Assembly: GCA_015680685.1 (NCBI GenBank) | Contig: MNCI01005010.1 | Span: 338,428 to 402,427, forward strand | Origin: Gnetum montanum | Taxonomy: Eukaryota; Streptophyta; Gnetopsida; Gnetales; Gnetaceae | Direction: 5' to 3' | Length of the DNA stretch: 64,000 nucleotides | Part shown: piece after piece, positions 11,951 to 23,874 of the stretch | Numbering within the stretch: the stretch's first letter is position 1 | Layout of the letters: the number at the start of each line of letters is the position of its first letter | The notes under the pieces: generated by a model | What the model was told of the DNA's origin: nothing | The model's input: the letters and a program-made list of their open reading frames with translations, nothing else | Databases searched by the model: none | Translations under genes and position numbers: made by a program

Positions 11951-12847
11951 GTATGTAAAGTCTAGTGCTAAAATGGTTGATCTAGAAAAAAGCATTATTT
12001 TAGAACTTTATCTGATTTGTGAATTAACAATTTCAGAAAGTGAAATTGCTCATCATATAAATGATTTTGTCTATGGAATGGTATGAAAACTACAACTATT
12101 TGTGCAATGTAGATTGCAATGGTAGTGTTGTACACCACACTGGTAAAAATTAATTAATTATTTTTAGGTTTTTTAGTTTTTGTTGGTAGTGTATTCATCC
12201 CACCCAACCTACAGTGAAAAGGTATGCTAGTGTTTGTAGGAAATACATTGGGTGCAGGAAAGATAAGTTTGGTTTGCCTTCTAAAAAATAGATTGGAATT
12301 TTTTTCCTAAAAAAATATGTTACTTTTAATGTGAAATCAAGAAATATGTTGTTTTTATGAAAGACAACTTAGGTGTTTTGGGAAAGATACACTAGCTTTA
12401 TGAGAAAAAGTACATTTGGTTTTGCTGAAAAAAGTAAGCTAGTTTTGGTAAACTACACTGGGTATGCCAAAAAAAAATCCAATGGAAAATTTTAAATGGG
12501 CATAAGTGGGTGATGGTTTAAAAAGATATGTTGGCCTTTGGAAAAAACTCAAGCAAATTTTTGCAAGTAAGGATTGTAGGTTTCTCTAGGAAATATGTTG
12601 GCTTTAAAAAAGTCCAAAAGCTACTATGAAAACTGGTAGACCATGCAACCTAGTAAAATAAATATGCTAGGTAAAAATTGCAAGGGAATGAATGGTTGTG
12701 CAGGTCTTTTCAATGATTTTGATAGCAAAATTTCAAAGGTTTTAATGTAAAAACAAATAAATAATAGTTAAAATTGACAGGTAGGAAATGGTAGATCAAG
12801 ATTGGACAAAGAATTTGAGTGAAGGACCTCTCTCTAGTGCTAGAAAT
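11951..12847 (-). other. Untranslated leader of element 1
   Basis: About 0.9 kb between the LTR end and the gag start, with no coding signal. It contains repeated 'atgctag', 'acactagctttatg' and 'gaaaaa' phrases, which also occur in the matching leader of element 2 (37645-38401). The first bases after the LTR (rc of 12800-12847) resemble those after LTR gamma over 'aggtccttcac/aggtcctccac'. I could not match a primer-binding site to a specific tRNA. Confidence 0.5.
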
Positions 12848-14010
12848 TGTAACACCTGAAAACTTTGGTGCTAGAAAATAAAAAACTCTAAGTGAAATAG
12901 CTTAACTTTGAATCCCAAGAACCTCTGAGAGGAGGATCTAAAGCATTCTAGATAGTCTTGTTGATCATCCAAGGACTTAGAAATCATAAATTTGGTTAAA
13001 AGAATTAAATGTAAAATGTAGATCTAACTAAGAGAAATAGGAAAAATAAACTTGCATGAAGCAAATGAATTGCAAATTTTACTAAAAATAATAATAGTTG
13101 TAGATACAAGAGAGTTCAAGGAAGTACAATTTTGTGTGCTTAAAATGAACATAGAGCTATTTAAGAGATGGTTATAATTTTGGTGGAATTGATAGAGTGC
13201 ATCCTGTAGTTAACTCCATGATCCAAGTGCTCCAAAATTTCACTCTCAAAACTCTTGAGTGGTTCCTAGGTACAAATCTACATGATGAGTGTTGAAAATG
13301 GTTACTTGGTTGTTGGACTTTTTTGTGCTTTGCAATGGTATGAGACTCTCTATACTTAGCCAAATGAAAATTTTTCAAAAAGTCTTTTTAATGTGTTAAA
13401 ATTTAATTTAAATAGGTCATTTATGTCTAATTTGTAGCTACAAATTTTTCGCCATAAATGCTGACAAATTGTTATAAGTTGCAAGTGTGGTAGGCTATTA
13501 ATTATAGCGTGTTTTTCCATTTATGGTATGTTTGATACACAAAGGCCATCAAAAATATGTTGGTTGCTATGAAAGGTATGCTAGCTTTGAAAAATATTTT
13601 TCCTTCACCAAAACCACATTGGCCTTGGAAAGATACACATGGTCTCATGAAAAATATGCTAGCCTTGCTGTGAACATTAAAGCCCAACAATTCCTATGCT
13701 AGCTACAGGTGTTTCCAAAGTATTTTTTTCTTTGACCAACATAAAACCCATGAAAAAAAATTTAACAACTCCTAAGGCATTTTTAGCCTTTTCAAGCCAA
13801 AATACATACTTGACATGACTTTTTCCACTTGGGAGGTGAGGAAATAACAAATTTCAAGGTATTTTTTAGCCTTAAAAAGTTAAAGCATGAAAGATTGTAG
13901 GTTGTAAATTGCAAACCTTACATTTTACAATAAAATCCTACCTTAATTTTAATGGTGAAGGTTACTATTCTAATAATTTGCAACATGAATTTTCTTAGTG
14001 ATTTTTCACA
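12848..14010 (-). mobile_element. LTR alpha, 5' LTR of gypsy element 1
   Basis: 1163 bp. On the minus strand it begins TGTGAAAAATCAC and ends CAGGTGTTACA, so it has canonical TG...CA ends. It is homologous along its length to 21185-22533 (inverted), 22534-23874 and 38402-39480. Shared landmarks include 'gaccccaagggcctc'-like sequence near the 3' end, 'gactttttccacttgg' near 13822 and the 'atgctagctttg' phrases. It abuts the decayed RNase H of gypsy fragment 3 at 14017, whose integrase is absent, so element 1 probably inserted into fragment 3. Confidence 0.75.
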
Positions 14011-14016
14011 TGAGGT

Positions 14017-15300
14017 ATGCTAAAATTTACCGTATGCATCCTGGACAATGCATTAACCATTACATTAGCTTTTCCATTTTTATCCTTCAACACAAAATTG
14101 AACTCTTACAATTGTGCAACCCACTTAATATGCTTTACACATAACTTCTTTTGGATATTTAAAAATTATAGTGCTTTATGGTCTATCATCAAAGTGAATT
14201 GTTTGGGTAATAAGTAATATCTCTAATGCTTGATTACTTGAAGAAGAGTGTACAAATCCTTCTCATATACACTATATTTTATCCTTGGTTGATCAAAGTT
14301 TTTAAAAATAAAGCAACATGCCTATCTTCTTGTAAAAGTACCCTCCTTATGGCAAGTCCACTTACATTGACCTCTACCTGGAAAAGCTTCTAAAAATCTA
14401 GAATTGCAAGCCTTGGTTCATTGGTAATCTTTACTTTCAATAAGTCAAAGCTCCCTTGGGTTTTATTATCCCACTTGAAATCTTTATTTTTCTTTAACAA
14501 AGTAAATATAGTCCATGAAATATCACTAAATTATTTTATGAACCATCTATAAAAAATTGCTAAACCAAGTAATCATCTTACCTCCCCAACATTCTTAGGA
14601 GCTTACCAATCCCTAATAGCCTTCACCATGGTATCTTCTATTTGAATTTGGTTTTTAGAAATCATATGCTTCAAATATATGATTTTTCTCTCTAATAAAT
14701 GGCTTTTCTTCATATTGATTACTAACTATACCTCCTCTAACTTAAGACACATCATCTATAAGTGAACCAAGTGCTCTTCCTCATTAGAGCTATATACCAA
14801 AATATCATGAAAAAAGGATAATACAACACTTACCAATCAAGTTGTTCAATACATTATGCATTAACCTCATGACTGTAGTAGGTGCATTCATAAGCTTAAA
14901 TGACATCACCAAAAACTCAAAATCTTCCTTCCATTCATCACCTAAATTAATTCTAATTTGATGATAACCACTCTTTAGATCAATTTTGCTAAAATTCTGC
15001 TAAAATTCTCTTCATTAGTAAGGACATCAAGGATATCATCCTTTCTTAGAATAAGAAACTTTTACTTTACTCTTATTCTATTCACTCCCTTGAAATCAAT
15101 GTGCATCTTCCATTCATTACTATCCTTCTTTGGCACTAGAACTACTAGCACTACATAAGGTGAAAAGACTTTGTGTATAAAGTCATTTATATGTAACTCC
15201 TCTACCTTTCTTTGTAATTTAGTCCATTGATTTGGTACCATCTACTAAGCTCTCTAATTTGAATTGGTAGCACCAGGAATAGAGTCAATTTGATGTTATA
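14017..15300 (-). pseudogene. Ty3/gypsy RT and RNase H, fragment 3 (chromovirus-like)
   Basis: Reverse transcriptase followed by RNase H. Read on the minus strand, the RT start ('IDSIPGA' type) is near 15290, and a 'VPKKDSNEWKMHIDFKG' block is near 15130-15080. The 'FSKIDLKSGYHQIRIN' block is near 14990-14940 and 'NAPTTVMRLMHNVL' near 14890-14850. RNase H is near 14330-14030, with 'YSVYEKDLYTLLQVIKHWRYYLLP'-like spacing and 'KANVMVNALSRMHT' at the end. In-frame stops are frequent, and the catalytic DD box of RT motif C is not readable. Integrase should follow, but LTR alpha begins at 14010. Confidence 0.85.
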
Positions 15301-16070
15301 CATTCCTCATTGGTGGCGATCTATGCAATACCCCCCTGAATACCTTGGAAAATTTCTCCTTCAAGCCTAGCACACTTATAGGAAGTTCAACCTTCATATC
15401 ATCATGATTAGAAGAAAATTTTTGATACAATAATAAATTCAAAACATATTTCATTATGTTCCTTAATTTATTCCCTCTCTTCTAGAAGGATTAATGAAAC
15501 ATTAAGTGAGCTTTGTTTCCTCACTTTTCTAGCTATCATTGGAATCAACTCATTGATTCCATCAAATCTAGCTACACTTTGTACATTTATTGCTTCATCA
15601 AACTAAGCACCATTGTCAAAATTTTAAGGTTTTTCAATAATTATATTAGCACAATCTATTGAAAGTACATCACACTTCACAACATCATAAAAACTCCTAA
15701 TTTTAAATTTCAAAGTACATTATTCTATCACCTCTTGGGAAAAATCTCTTGATAGCCAATGCACTTTATAAGGTCTAGGATAAGGATTAGTTACCAAACC
15801 CAATATAGTAACTATTTTAAAATAAATATTATTTTTTTGGGCTCTCCCATTAACCCAAGCACGAATTCATTCCCTACTAAAAAAACATCTAGCCCTAATT
15901 TGAAATAATAATTTTCTATCGAGATGATTTCCTTTATTCACATTATCCATGAATGCATAAGAATTTAATTTAGAGACTTTATTAATCTTTGGAGAATTTG
16001 AATTACCTCTCTGAAGATCTTGAATTAATGTCTCCTCCACCTCCATGGTTTGCACATCTTTACCTTTAGC
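15300..16070 (-). pseudogene. Ty3/gypsy protease region, fragment 3
   Basis: The open part 16055-15867 and the adjoining frame contain a 'PYPRPYKVHWLS' segment near 15770 and a 'CDVLSIDCANIIIEKP' segment near 15665. These are the flap and C-terminal parts typical of chromovirus proteases ('PHPKPYKLQWL' and 'CDVVPM.ASHLLLGRPW'). The Gly-Arg-Pro of the last motif has decayed to Glu-Lys-Pro. It is contiguous with RT downstream and gag upstream on the minus strand. Confidence 0.75.
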
Positions 16071-16079
16071 TACCTTCTA

Positions 16080-17172
16080 AACTAGACATTTTCATTTCTT
16101 GTCTTCACATTCTTCACAGTTAAAGAACTAGATTTTTTATAAGTTATTACCTTGATCCTTGCCTCCCTTTCCTTGGTTCTTCTTATCTTTGTCCTCCTAT
16201 CATCCCTTTTAGTCTTCTTATCATGTATTTCATCTTTTTCTTTAGATTTTGAATTATATCCTTTTTTAATTTGGATCCTTTCTTCTTCTAATTAGAAGTT
16301 TGTTTTTTCCTATTTTTGAATCCACTTAATTTCTTGTTAGCCTTGGGTGCTAAATCATAAGTCTCATTAAGACTTTGTAACTTATGAAAAGATAAATCCT
16401 ACTAATATGTCATTTTAAAACCTTCTAAAAAGATTGAAGCCTATTTAAACTCCAAATTCACTTTAGCTTGATGGAATAAATCACAAAATTTGATACAATA
16501 TTCATTGACATCTTTGTCACCTTACCTTAGGAATTTCAACTTCATGATAGTCTTTTTCCTCTAACAATACTATTCAAATTTTTTTACAACTTGTATTTCA
16601 TCAAATTCCAATCTCTAATGGCTAGAGCATTTTATCTTTCATAATCTTGGAACTTCTTTTCCCACTAAGTAGAAGTCATTCCTTCTAATCTAGATTCATG
16701 AATAGTACCTTCAAGTTATTTAGTATCCCTTCCAACTTAAAATTCTTTTCAAGTATCTTTATCCAACTTAAAAAAGCATTGGTACCATCTACATTAATGA
16801 AAGTCTTCAATTTAACATATGAAAGTCTACTAGCATTATGAAATTTTCTAGCAATTCTTGCTTCATCCTCATCTAGCTTCCCTTGAGAATAAGAAGTTAC
16901 TATTGTTGAAGCCCACAAAATTATCATATGAGAAATAGAATTTCCTATCATTGGAATCCTTGTTTGATGGGATCCTATACTCCCATAGCTAGATTATCCT
17001 TTCTTATCATCCACTCTATCTTCTTCAAGATGTAAAAATTATTTATTTGAATGTGAATGTTGTTCACTCTATGTATTTGAATTCTACTAGGACTTGCATT
17101 TTTGGCTACCTTTATGTTGATTTCATCTAATTGAGAAACCATAATATCAAAGGTAGACTTCATGATTTCCAA
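16080..17172 (-). pseudogene. Ty3/gypsy gag, fragment 3
   Basis: The N-terminal part (16951-16685) has 'DGTNAFLSWIKILEKNFKLE', the typical opening of the gag capsid domain. Near 16560-16430 a 'GDKDVNEYCIKFCDLFHQAK' stretch matches the end of the gag domain (the 'SVEEYxxEFxxL' region). A Lys/Arg-rich tail follows at 16320-16150. The open frame 17172-16975 is probably the N-terminus. No zinc knuckle is readable. Stops interrupt it throughout. Confidence 0.7.
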
Positions 17173-17257
17173 ATGTCTATGTAGGGCTTTGACCTATTTC
17201 TTCTTAGGTGTTATCTTAAATTAACAAAATCCTCAATCAGATTTAAGAAACAATCAA

Positions 17258-17283
17258 CACAAAACTCCAATACCAATAATTTG
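17258..17283 (-). promoter_or_regulatory. Primer-binding-site-like sequence of fragment 3
   Basis: On the minus strand this reads TTGGTATTGGAGTTTTG, close to the TTGGTATCAGAGC site that pairs with initiator methionine tRNA in many plant LTR elements. It lies about 90 bp upstream of the gag start, where a PBS should be. The LTR that should precede it (above 17283) was not delimited. Confidence 0.45.
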
Positions 17284-18400
17284 ATGAAGCAGGTTCATTC
17301 CAATAGTAAATCATCTTCCAATACTAAATCTAGTTATTAAGAAAAGATAGTTAACTTACTAGAAAACAAGAAACTAGCTATCTTTAGTTATTCCAAAATA
17401 AATAGAACATTTGAAACCTATTAAATACTCAAACGATGTTATAGAGCATGAGGCTCTAAAAACATATAATGGTTATTCTCAATGAAAGACACAACTAATG
17501 GATAATCTCTTCCATAACTAAGAACTCAAATCTCAACTCACAAGTAAGCCCAAAAGACATGAGCCAATAATATAACATAAATGACCTTGGAGCTACAACA
17601 CCAATGCACCCACTCAGTATGCTCTATTACATTCTTATCCAAGCTTAACACCTGAACTTACATGAAATCTTCTCTCTCTTCATTCTATAAGCATGAAACA
17701 CAAACCATATTTATTAACCAAGAAAGACCAAGAAGACCCTAAGAAATCTTTGTCAAGCTCATCTTGAAGATCCTATCTATTTTCCATATTTTTCCAAGCT
17801 TGGGATGATAATTCTGAAAGTTTTTCCAGCAATATGGCTTGACTCTAGCCTTCTTGAGTCATCTCCAATCAAAACAAAACTTTTAGGAGAGACATCTTCT
17901 AAGCATGGGAGATGTCATCTTCATGCATGAAACATCTTCTTCTAGCTGAGATGTCTCATCTAAGACATCTCAGTAGCTTGGAAAGTGTCTCTTCTGAAGA
18001 GGTCTCTTGTCCAATAAGAGATGTCTCCTATGAAGACTCAACTCTTAGCAAAGACATCTTTTTCATATTCTAGATGTCTCTTATGAAGTCTCAACACATA
18101 GACAAGATGTCTCCTTGACCTCCAAGTTGTCTCCATAGAGCCTAAAACCTATAAAAACATACATGTAGGAAAATAATAAGAGGAATAAAAGATGTGTTTC
18201 TAAATAAGAGCTCTCCATCATGCACATCTATTAGAGAGAGAAAATAGGGTAATATAGCTTCTCATTAGTTATCCTTGATCCCTAATTTCATTCTAAAGGA
18301 TTAATACTATACTCTTCTAGGTTCCTTTCTTGAACATTCTACTTTTCCTATGTTTTAGACTTTCTTTATCTAATCTACATTTGGCATTGGAGCAAATATA
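17284..18400 (+). other. LTR-like segment with GAGATGTCTC motif array, TATA and PBS-like end
   Basis: No coding signal. From about 17880 to 18140 the motif 'agatgtct/agacatct' recurs roughly a dozen times. It is followed by TATAAAAAC at 18150-18157, and further on by TTGGCATTGGAGC at 18381-18393, which resembles a tRNA-Met primer site. Motif array, TATA and primer site on the plus strand is the order in the Ty1/copia LTR at 41504-42510. I infer an LTR fragment in plus orientation. Its 5' end was not found, and no plus-strand interior follows. Confidence 0.45.
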
Positions 18401-20100
18401 TTTCACTATCCTTTTAACTTACGGACATTATAGACCCAATTCTAGATCCATCTTTAAAAACATTAAAGTTTCTCTTAATTAATTGAACTACTTTTCTATG
18501 TAAGGGAGACAATACTTATTCTTTACAGTTACTTGATTCAACTATCACTAATTAATGCACAACCTCATGCCACCATTCTTCTTCTTAATAAAGAGAATAG
18601 AAGTAGCCTAATGATATACACCTAGATGAATCAAAATCTTATTTAAGAATTCCTAAAGTTAAATATTTTATTTAATTAAATTACTAGCTGGTGTCCTATA
18701 TGGAACCTTAGGGATAGATTCATCATTGGATTTGATAGTAATCTCAAACTCAACATCATACCTTGAAGGTAAATCATGCAACTCTAAATGGAAAACATTG
18801 GGAAACTCATGAACAATAGGAATCTAATTGATCCCTTATGATGAAGAGGGTTCACTAATTGAAATTACCTAATAAGAATTTTCCTTCCATAATAAATAGA
18901 AAAAGTACCTCAAGAAGGTAAGATTCAACTTAACCTTAGTTATTCTAGTATGCATGATAACCTTCACATCATAATCAATTACCACGAAATGTATCTTATG
19001 GAAATAATGCAAGCTATCATGATAGTAAGATTATCAATCCATATCCATAATAATTTCATATTCTCCTATACTTATGACATGGAGATCACTATTCCCTAAG
19101 ACATATTGAATCATCAAGGGTATAGATCTATAGACTTGATCCATAACAAACAAACTACTATCAATAGTACTTAGGATGAGCTCTTGATTAAGAAACTAAA
19201 CCTAAAAATCCAAACATAGGTCCACCCAAGGATTAATAAAAGAATAACTAGTACTAGGATAAAAGAGAATCAAGATTAAAAAATTTGAAATCATACCTCA
19301 AACCTTCATCACTATATTAGCTTAAGCATCGTTTAGTTCATCAATCAAAGCATACCCACATACATGCATCCTACTATTGTCCTAATTTCCTACTACTTTA
19401 CCATCCTACTAAGAATCTCTATTTCCTAAATACTTTATATAGTTGAAGCTCTTATGACCTGGCTAATAATAGTTATGAAAATTAAGAGAATTCTTTTAGA
19501 AATATCTAACTTTTCCTTAATCAGGATAAGTAATGGTTCCATGAGTGATCCCTTCATTTGAAGATTGTTGCTATTACTACCCATCAAATATAGAATCCTA
19601 GGCCTACTTAGACTTATCAAATTTCCTATGAGAGCCTTAATCCCTCTTCTAAGAATGAACATAATGTGCTACTTCCACAAACTAATGATCCTCTAAGCCT
19701 ATCATATGGACATGTGCATCCTTATATAAATAAAGACACAAAAGAAACAATTGGTTTTAAATGGATACATAAAGACCATAGGCAAAGTGGTTCATCCTAC
19801 ATTTCTTATTGGAATGTATGTAAGAAACATGCATGTTCAACATTAAAAACTTATAGTCATACTCACTCATAGTCCAATTTCCTTGGTAGAGGTAAAATAA
19901 CTCATTTTCTTTCACCTTCATGTACTTTAGAGGAATATAATGCTCATTAAGAGTATTCAAGAAGTTTTTATAGCAAACATCAAAGTTTGTTAAATAACAT
20001 TCCTACTCTTGAGCATTCCAAAAATGACTAGCAAAACATTTAAACTAGTAGTCACTAATTAAGTTTGCTTCATGGGAATGTAACCCCTTAATTTAAAGAT
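18400..20100 (-). pseudogene. Ty3/gypsy gag-protease-RT start, fragment 5 (chromovirus-like)
   Basis: Minus strand, in order. Capsid end at 19960-19757 ('LYQGNWTMSEYDYKFLML'). A ruined zinc knuckle near 19480 ('NYYQPGHKSFNY', where both outer Cys are Tyr). Protease near 19260-18930 with 'YPSTSYSFIN' in place of DSGATHSFI and 'EYEIIMDMD' for DFDVILGMDWL. RT start at 18770-18400 with 'LFIKKKNGGMRLCI'-like and 'NQVTVKNKYCLPYI' segments. The sequence stops being RT near 18400, where the LTR-like segment begins, so the rest of pol is missing. Confidence 0.75.
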
Positions 20101-20329
20101 CTTCATAACCTCCTCTAATAAGTCTGTAGTAAATAAAAAGATAATAGATAAAAGGATAAATAAAAAATAACTAATATTTTAGATGAAGATACAAAATATG
20201 GATGTTGTAATAGTAATTATGAAAGTATTTGAGGCATTAGCATTGGAGAGTTCTCAGAATGGCTTGATCTATTGGATGTTCATAAGAATAAGCTTATGTA
20301 GATCAAACATGTGGTAAATCTAAAAGTTC

Positions 20330-21150
20330 CTAGAACTATAAAATATATGAAGTATGATACTTCCCAAAGCATTTGGAACTTACTAAATTAAGTACATGGT
20401 TTGGATTATAATAAACAACCTTATCACCAAGGTGGAGGTCTAAGTTTCTAACTCGAAGATTATGTCTTTGCTTGCTATTGACTTTGTACAATGTACTATG
20501 CATCAGGATAATCATTCTATTTTTACTTAGCACATTTAAGTTCATAAATCAATCATGTTACGCTAAGTTAAGATCTAGGTCCAAGTTACATATAGTATTC
20601 AATGTATGAAGTTTAGATTGGATTGAAAATTTTAGTATTTTTTCATATACTAATTCATAAGGGGAGTAACTAATAGAAAGTTTACATGTTCATATATATG
20701 TTCATAAAGCATCATTAAGCTTGGGTTTGTATTCCTTATCATATTTACCAAAAATTGTTATTAGATTATATGTTATTTCCCTATTTCTAACTTTAGCTAG
20801 ACCATTTACTTGGAGATTGTATGATGTGGTTAACTTATGTTTGACCCTAAGCATTACATTATGTTTTTAAAATATTAGTCCTGTAACATGTGTATCATTA
20901 TCTAATATGAATGATCATGACACACTAAGCCTAATTGCTACATGCTACTTAAAGAACTTAGTAATAGTTTCTATAGTGTAATTAGCTACTATTGCTACTT
21001 TAGCCTATTTTTGCAATAGTCTGCATTAATAATGAAGTAATTTTTTTCATTTGAAGAAGTGATGGAACTCATGAAGTTCATTTCCCATAGATAAAATGTT
21101 ATATCTACTATTATAGTCTCTTAAAACATGTTAGTACCCCACCATCTCAT
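20330..21150 (-). pseudogene. Ty3/gypsy integrase, C-terminal part, fragment 6
   Basis: The open frame 20545-20336 contains 'RNLDLHLGDKVVYYN' and 'SSKCFGKYHTSYIL', matching the C-terminal integrase 'GDKVLL' and 'KxxGPYxI' region. Upstream, in another frame, 'NDALWTYRYTCKLSISYSPY' near 20700 matches the 'ALWAYRTxxKxxxGxxPF' stretch after the catalytic core. Sequence near 21100-21040 may be the start of the core. It ends where inverted LTR arm 1 begins (21185). It lies upstream of a gag, so it belongs to a different element than fragment 5. Confidence 0.7.
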
Positions 21151-21184
21151 TGGTGAAGCTTGTAGTATTTGACAAAATGAAGCA

Positions 21185-22533
21185 TGAAACACCACAAAAA
21201 AAATGCATGTTGCAATATTTTTGGCATTTAAACCTTCACCCCTACACTTGAGGCTAGATTTTCATTGTAAAATTATGAAGTTTGAAGCCCATGAGTTACA
21301 ATCTCACATACTTGAAACTTTTGGGGCTGAAAAATTCCCCATAAGTTGTCATAGCCTTACTTTCCAAGTAGAAAAAGTCTTACCATATTCATATTTTGGC
21401 TTGGAAAGGCTAAAAATGCCTTGGGAGCTACCAAATATTGCATTTTCATGGGCTTTACATTGACCATAACCTTAACTATGCTAGAACTAGCTACATCCAA
21501 TGTTGGGGTTGTTAGGTTTTCCTTTTTCCAACAATGATTAGTGTAGCTCCCATAACCTTTAGTGTGGATGTGACAAAGCCAACATTGAGGTTGTGGGAGT
21601 TTCTATTTTCTCATGAAGCTAGTATTGGAGTGATTGGGGTTTTGTTGCCTCATCTAAGCTAGTGTTGCTCTTCTAGTTTCGACATGGATCCCAAGATTCT
21701 AGCATAGTTCCCATGAAGAGTAGCATAGATGGGTGAAGCCAATGTAGTTGGAAAAGTCTACTTACTATTTTTGGTATCCAAAGTGGTTTTGGTGGCTTGG
21801 GTGCATCAAAAATTACAATAAATGGAAAACTATGTGGGAAATTATGGCTTGCCACACCTACAAATTTTACCAGTCTATCATAAATCATGGTAGAAATTTG
21901 TAGCACCAAACCTAGCAAGCATGTGACCTATAAAGGAAAATTTCAAATACATTGAAGGAGTTCTTTTGATTCCACACTTTGTTGACTAGAAAAGCTTTGT
22001 AACCTTGAGTACTTGAGACCATTAGCATTTTGTAAATATTTTTGGAGCAATTTGGTAATAAACTAGAAATTTTAGACTCCTAGCATAGTGCCAAGATTTT
22101 AGAAAAGCCAAACACCTTTAGCCCCATTATCACTAACACTATAGATTTAAGCTAAAAAACCCCCCAAGGAGTTTTGGTGATTGAATTTAGGAAGTTCCTA
22201 GACCATGAAGCTAATTGTAGATCACAACCTACCAACTTTAATAGGCTTTAAGCTTTGTTTGAGCAACTCCTTGTGCATTCAGGCATAAAATTTATACACA
22301 TCTAAACTTTGCTTTTGTGGCAATATTGATGTTTTTAATAAAGTTTATAGTTAATTTGTATTGAAAGTTTATTTCATGATTAATTTATCTACTTTATTTT
22401 TCATTTGATCTACATTTTTTTAAAAAAAATTTTTATCTCAGTAACAATCCCTAAGTCCCTAGGTGATTGACAAGAATGTCCAAGGTGCCTTAGATCTTGT
22501 TTATCATAGGCCCTTGGGATCCAAGGTTAAAAT
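21185..22533 (+). mobile_element. LTR of the element-1/2 family, inverted arm 1
   Basis: 1349 bp in plus orientation, beginning TGAAACACCACAAAAAAAATG. It is the reverse complement, with diverged bases, of 23874-22534 almost from end to end. Its last ~55 bp (the GGTGCTACA end seen at 39558) are missing because arm 2 starts at 22534. The open frames 21203-21463 (plus) and 21918-21673 (minus) fall inside it and are chance. No internal region of a plus-strand element adjoins it: integrase fragment 6 on the left is on the minus strand. Confidence 0.8.
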
Positions 22534-23874
22534 TGTAGCATCTACCTGAAATATTTGATTGTTGGGAAAAAAAATTATAGGTGAAATAGTTTTGACCCTA
22601 AATCCCAAAGGCCTCTAATAAACAAGATCCAAGATACCCTAGATGATCTGGTCAATTACCTAGGTACTTAGGGAGTGTTAACGAGATTAACAATTTAAAC
22701 AAAAATTTAGATCCAATCCAAAATAAAGCATAGAAATTCATAATGAAATAAAATTACAACAAAAATGAATTGTAAAATTTATTAAAAACAATAAAATTAC
22801 CACAAAAGTAGTTTAGATGTGTACAAATTTTATACTTGAATGGTTAAGGAGTTTCTTCGATGAAGCTTAAAGCCTGTTGAAGTCGATAGGTTGTGATCTA
22901 CAGTCAGCTTCATAGTCTAGGTACTTTTCAACTTCAATTGTCAAAAATCCTTGGGGGGTTTGCAGCTCAGATCTATAGCATTGATGATAAGGAGGATAAA
23001 GGTGTTTGGATTTTCTAGAATTTTGGCACTACATTGGGAGTTTCAACTACCCAGTCTGTTAACAAATTGTTTCAAAAAGCTTTACAAAATGCTAGTGGTC
23101 TTAAGTGCTTAAGGTTGAAAAGGTTATCCAATCAAAGAAGTGTGAAACTAAAAGAACTCATTCAATGTATTTGAAATTTAACTTTATAGGTCACATGGTT
23201 GCTAGTTTTGGTACTATAAATTTCTGCCATGGTTACTGATAGAATTGCATAATTTGCAAGTGTGGTAGGCCATAATTTCCAACATAGTTTTCCATTTCTG
23301 GTAAGTTTTGATGCATCTAGGTGACCAAAACACTCTAGATACCAAAAATAGTAAATGAACTTGTTCAACTACATTGGATTCATCCATCTATGCTAGCTTC
23401 GCTGATCTACATTGGCCTTTATGACAACTAAGGAAACAAAATCCCAACCATCCCAATGCTAGCTTCATGAGAAAATAGAAATGCCCATAACCTCAATGTT
23501 AGCTTTGTGACATCCATGCTAAAAGTTATGAGAACTATGTTGTCCATTGCTAGAAAAATAAAAATCCAACAACCTCAACGATGGGCGTAGGTGGTTCTAG
23601 CATAGTTGAGGTTATGTCCCATGTAAAACCCATGAAAATGCCAAATTTGATAGTTCCCATGGCAAACATAGACATGGTATGACTTTTTCCACTTGGTAAG
23701 TGAGGCCATGACATCTTATGGGGCATTTTTCAGCCCTAGATGTTTCAAGTATTGAGATTATAGCTCATGGGCTTCCAACTTTAGAGCTTCACAATGAAAA
23801 TCTAGCCTCAAGTGTAGGAATCAAGGTTGCAATGCCAAAAAGATTGTAACATGCATTTTCTTGGTGGTGTTTCA
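22534..23874 (-). mobile_element. LTR beta (arm 2), 3' LTR of gypsy element 2
   Basis: 1341 bp. On the minus strand it begins TGAAACACCACC and ends in GATGCTACA. It is a direct repeat of LTR gamma (38402-39480) and LTR alpha (12848-14010), and an inverted repeat of 21185-22533. It follows repeat copy B and the integrase of element 2, which is the place of a 3' LTR. Open frames within it (23162-23368 and 23789-23998, minus) have an LTR-gamma counterpart (39223-39429), but no recognisable protein. Confidence 0.8.

Larger units (their letters stand above)
5911..14010 (-). mobile_element. Ty3/gypsy element 1, incomplete, carrying a remnant antisense gene
   Basis: On the minus strand the order is 5' LTR (14010-12848), leader, gag (11950 to about 9790), aspartic protease (about 9210-8600), 32-bp array (8275-7994) and then a plus-strand gene remnant (5911-7960). 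The same order is seen in element 2. RT, RNase H, integrase and a 3' LTR are not visible. Beyond 5911 there is only the ~192-bp array, then repeat copy A, which in element 2 lies between integrase and LTR. Either the pol part was deleted, or the element is a shortened, non-autonomous relative of element 2. Confidence 0.7.
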
